A DNA stretch of 64,000 nt, from NCBI RefSeq assembly GCF_900169565.1, contig NZ_LT828648.1:2323501-2387500 (forward strand), given 5' to 3'. The notes beneath the pieces were generated by a model. It searched no databases, was not told where the DNA came from, and worked only from the letters and a program-made list of their open reading frames with translations. The DNA comes from Nitrospira japonica (GTDB lineage: Bacteria > Nitrospirota > Nitrospiria > Nitrospirales > Nitrospiraceae). Position 1 is the stretch's first letter. Every line of letters starts with the position of its first letter. Below are positions 62,655-64,000 of the stretch, one piece after another. The translations under genes and the position numbers were made by a program.

Positions 62655-64000
62655 ATGTATCGCTGGAGCCTGCTTCTATTACTGGTGACCGTCCTGGCCG
62701 GATGCAAGATGGGGCCCGACTACATGCGTCCCGACGTGCCATCCGGGGAGTCGTGGAGGATTGCGCCGGCCGCCACCGAGTCGATCGCCAACTTGTCCTG
62801 GTGGGAGCTCCTCCAGGACAAGGAGTTGCAGAATGTCATGCAAATCGCGCTCACGGAAAATCAAGACGTCCGGACCGCCGTGGCCTCCGTCGATCAATAT
62901 CGCGCGCAGCTCGTCATGACCAAGTGGGATTTGGCTCCGTCGCTGTCCTATGGGGCGTCGGCGTTCATGTATCACACGACGGGAGGGGACGCGACGACGA
63001 TTCCGGGCGGCGGCGGCGCGATCGTGCTGCCGGGGCAGGCGGGGAAGGACAGTACGACCTTTTCGAATACGATCGGATTCGGTAATTTGAAATGGGAACT
63101 CGACCTGTGGGGGCGGCTGCGGCGCGCGGTCGAAGCGTCGGAGGCGCAGATGTTCTCCCAGGAGGAGAACCAGCGCACGGTGATTCTGAGCCTCGTCGGC
63201 AGCGTGGGTGAGGCCTATTTCGGGCTGCGGTCGCTGGACCTTCAGGTCGACATCACCAAGCGCACGCTCAAGTCCTGGGAAGAATCCGTCCGGCTCTCCC
63301 AGCTTCGCTACAAGCAGGGATACATTCCAAAATTGGATCTCGATCGGTTCGAAGCGGAACGGGCCGGCACCGCGGCGAAACTCGCCGACCTCGAAAGGCA
63401 GGTCGTGCAGAAGGAGAACCAACTCAACGCGCTCATGGGCCGCAAACCGGCGGCCATCACGCGCGGCTTGCCGTTGACGGAGCAGCCCATGCCGCCATCC
63501 GTGCCGGCCGGTCTGCCGTCGGAACTGTTGCAGCGGCGGCCGGATCTGCAGCAAGCCGAACAGACGCTCGCCGCCGCGACCGCCAACATCGGCGTCGCGC
63601 AGGCGGCGCGGTTTCCGCAACTCGCATTGACCGGCGCCGTCGGCGGCGCGAATGCGAATCTCAGCGGGACGTCGATCGGGCCGTTGTTCATCCAAAACGT
63701 CGCGGCCTCGCTCGCCGGTCCGCTGCTCAACGCGAGCGCGTTGGGCTATCAGGTGAGCGTCAACGAAATGAAAGCGCGGCAGGCGGCGCTGCAATATGAA
63801 AAGGCCGTCGTGAACGCGTTCAAGGAAGTCGAAGATGCGCTGATCGCCGTGCAGAAAACGCGTGAGCAGCGTGAGGCGCAGGAGCAGCAAGTGGCCGCGC
63901 TGCAATCCGCGCTCAAGTTTGCCGATCAGCGCTATCAAGGCGGCCGCGCGAGTTATCTCGACGTGCTCACGAGTCAACGAAGTTTATTCGAAGCGGAATT
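62655..64000 (+). CDS. Outer-membrane efflux factor (OprM/NodT type), truncated by window
   Basis: At least 448 residues; the reading frame is open to the window edge, so the C-terminus is missing. AGGAGG precedes the ATG at 62655. Signal peptide with lipobox VLAGC (Cys17). Typical features: KMGPDYMRPDVP, NLSWWELLQDKEL, LKWELDLWGRLRRAVEASEAQ, SELLQRRPDLQQAEQTLAAATANIGVAQAARFPQL (in part LLQRRPDLQQAEQTL), and second-repeat helices to the end. It forms the TolC-like exit duct for the adjacent adaptor and permease, 23 bases after the permease. Confidence 0.95.
   Translation, partial: MYRWSLLLLLVTVLAGCKMGPDYMRPDVPSGESWRIAPAATESIANLSWWELLQDKELQNVMQIALTENQDVRTAVASVDQYRAQLVMTKWDLAPSLSYGASAFMYHTTGGDATTIPGGGGAIVLPGQAGKDSTTFSNTIGFGNLKWELDLWGRLRRAVEASEAQMFSQEENQRTVILSLVGSVGEAYFGLRSLDLQVDITKRTLKSWEESVRLSQLRYKQGYIPKLDLDRFEAERAGTAAKLADLERQVVQKENQLNALMGRKPAAITRGLPLTEQPMPPSVPAGLPSELLQRRPDLQQAEQTLAAATANIGVAQAARFPQLALTGAVGGANANLSGTSIGPLFIQNVAASLAGPLLNASALGYQVSVNEMKARQAALQYEKAVVNAFKEVEDALIAVQKTREQREAQEQQVAALQSALKFADQRYQGGRASYLDVLTSQRSLFEAE

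Overview
The window is about 61% G+C and gene-dense on both strands. It comes from a Gram-negative bacterium: it encodes outer-membrane barrels, many lipoproteins, a Rieske/cytochrome b system and a tripartite RND exporter. The mix of a b6-type cytochrome b with a fused heme c, a copper nitrite reductase, CHASE2 and caspase-like exported proteins, and short GTGAAGCGT or TATAGC intergenic repeats suggests a Nitrospira-like member of the Nitrospirota. That placement is inference; no rRNA or other marker is present to fix it.

Layout. Positions 1-8657 hold accessory genes: a minimal nucleotidyltransferase, an exported thioredoxin-fold protein, a translationally coupled run (MBL-like, TPR, unknown, methyltransferase), a DCC thiol protein and an exported gluzincin-like peptidase. 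Positions 8719-14830 hold recG, a Ppx/GppA phosphatase, a PqqD-like/methyltransferase fusion and a cupredoxin. Positions 14996-21056 hold exported Ig-like and pentapeptide-like proteins, an exported Lon-type protease domain and scpA-scpB. Positions 21057-32161 are mostly housekeeping: a two-propeller NHL protein, guaB, guaA, an RsuA/RluB-type synthase, aspS, aroC and an ABC ATPase. Positions 32290-37000 hold a secreted trypsin/PDZ protease, FUN14, a zinc peptidase, DUF3015, an RluE-type synthase and a lipoprotein hydrolase.

Positions 37200-51836 form an envelope-oriented accessory region. A CHASE2 sensor lacking an output domain, a FecR-like protein and a two-TM channel-like protein run leftward. 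They diverge from an exported caspase-like protease, a small exported protein and an exported M48/TPR peptidase. Next come a second caspase-like protein with a long coiled coil, two barrels, small lipoproteins, a DUF4136 gene broken by a one-base frameshift, and a 49-residue gene.

Positions 51864-57384 form a respiratory cluster. A Tat-exported sulfite-oxidase-type molybdoprotein diverges from Rieske, AniA-type NirK with a C-terminal cytochrome c, a small cytochrome c, cytochrome b with a C-terminal heme c, and a Cys-rich exported protein. The arrangement looks like a quinol-to-nitrite electron route. Positions 58213-64000 encode an RND efflux operon (adaptor, permease, outer-membrane factor cut by the window end).

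No tRNA, rRNA, CRISPR array, transposase or complete mobile element was recognised. No gap without a gene exceeds 300 bases; the longest (20870-21161) carries two hairpins and a promoter. All promoters listed are matches to sigma-70-like hexamers found by eye.
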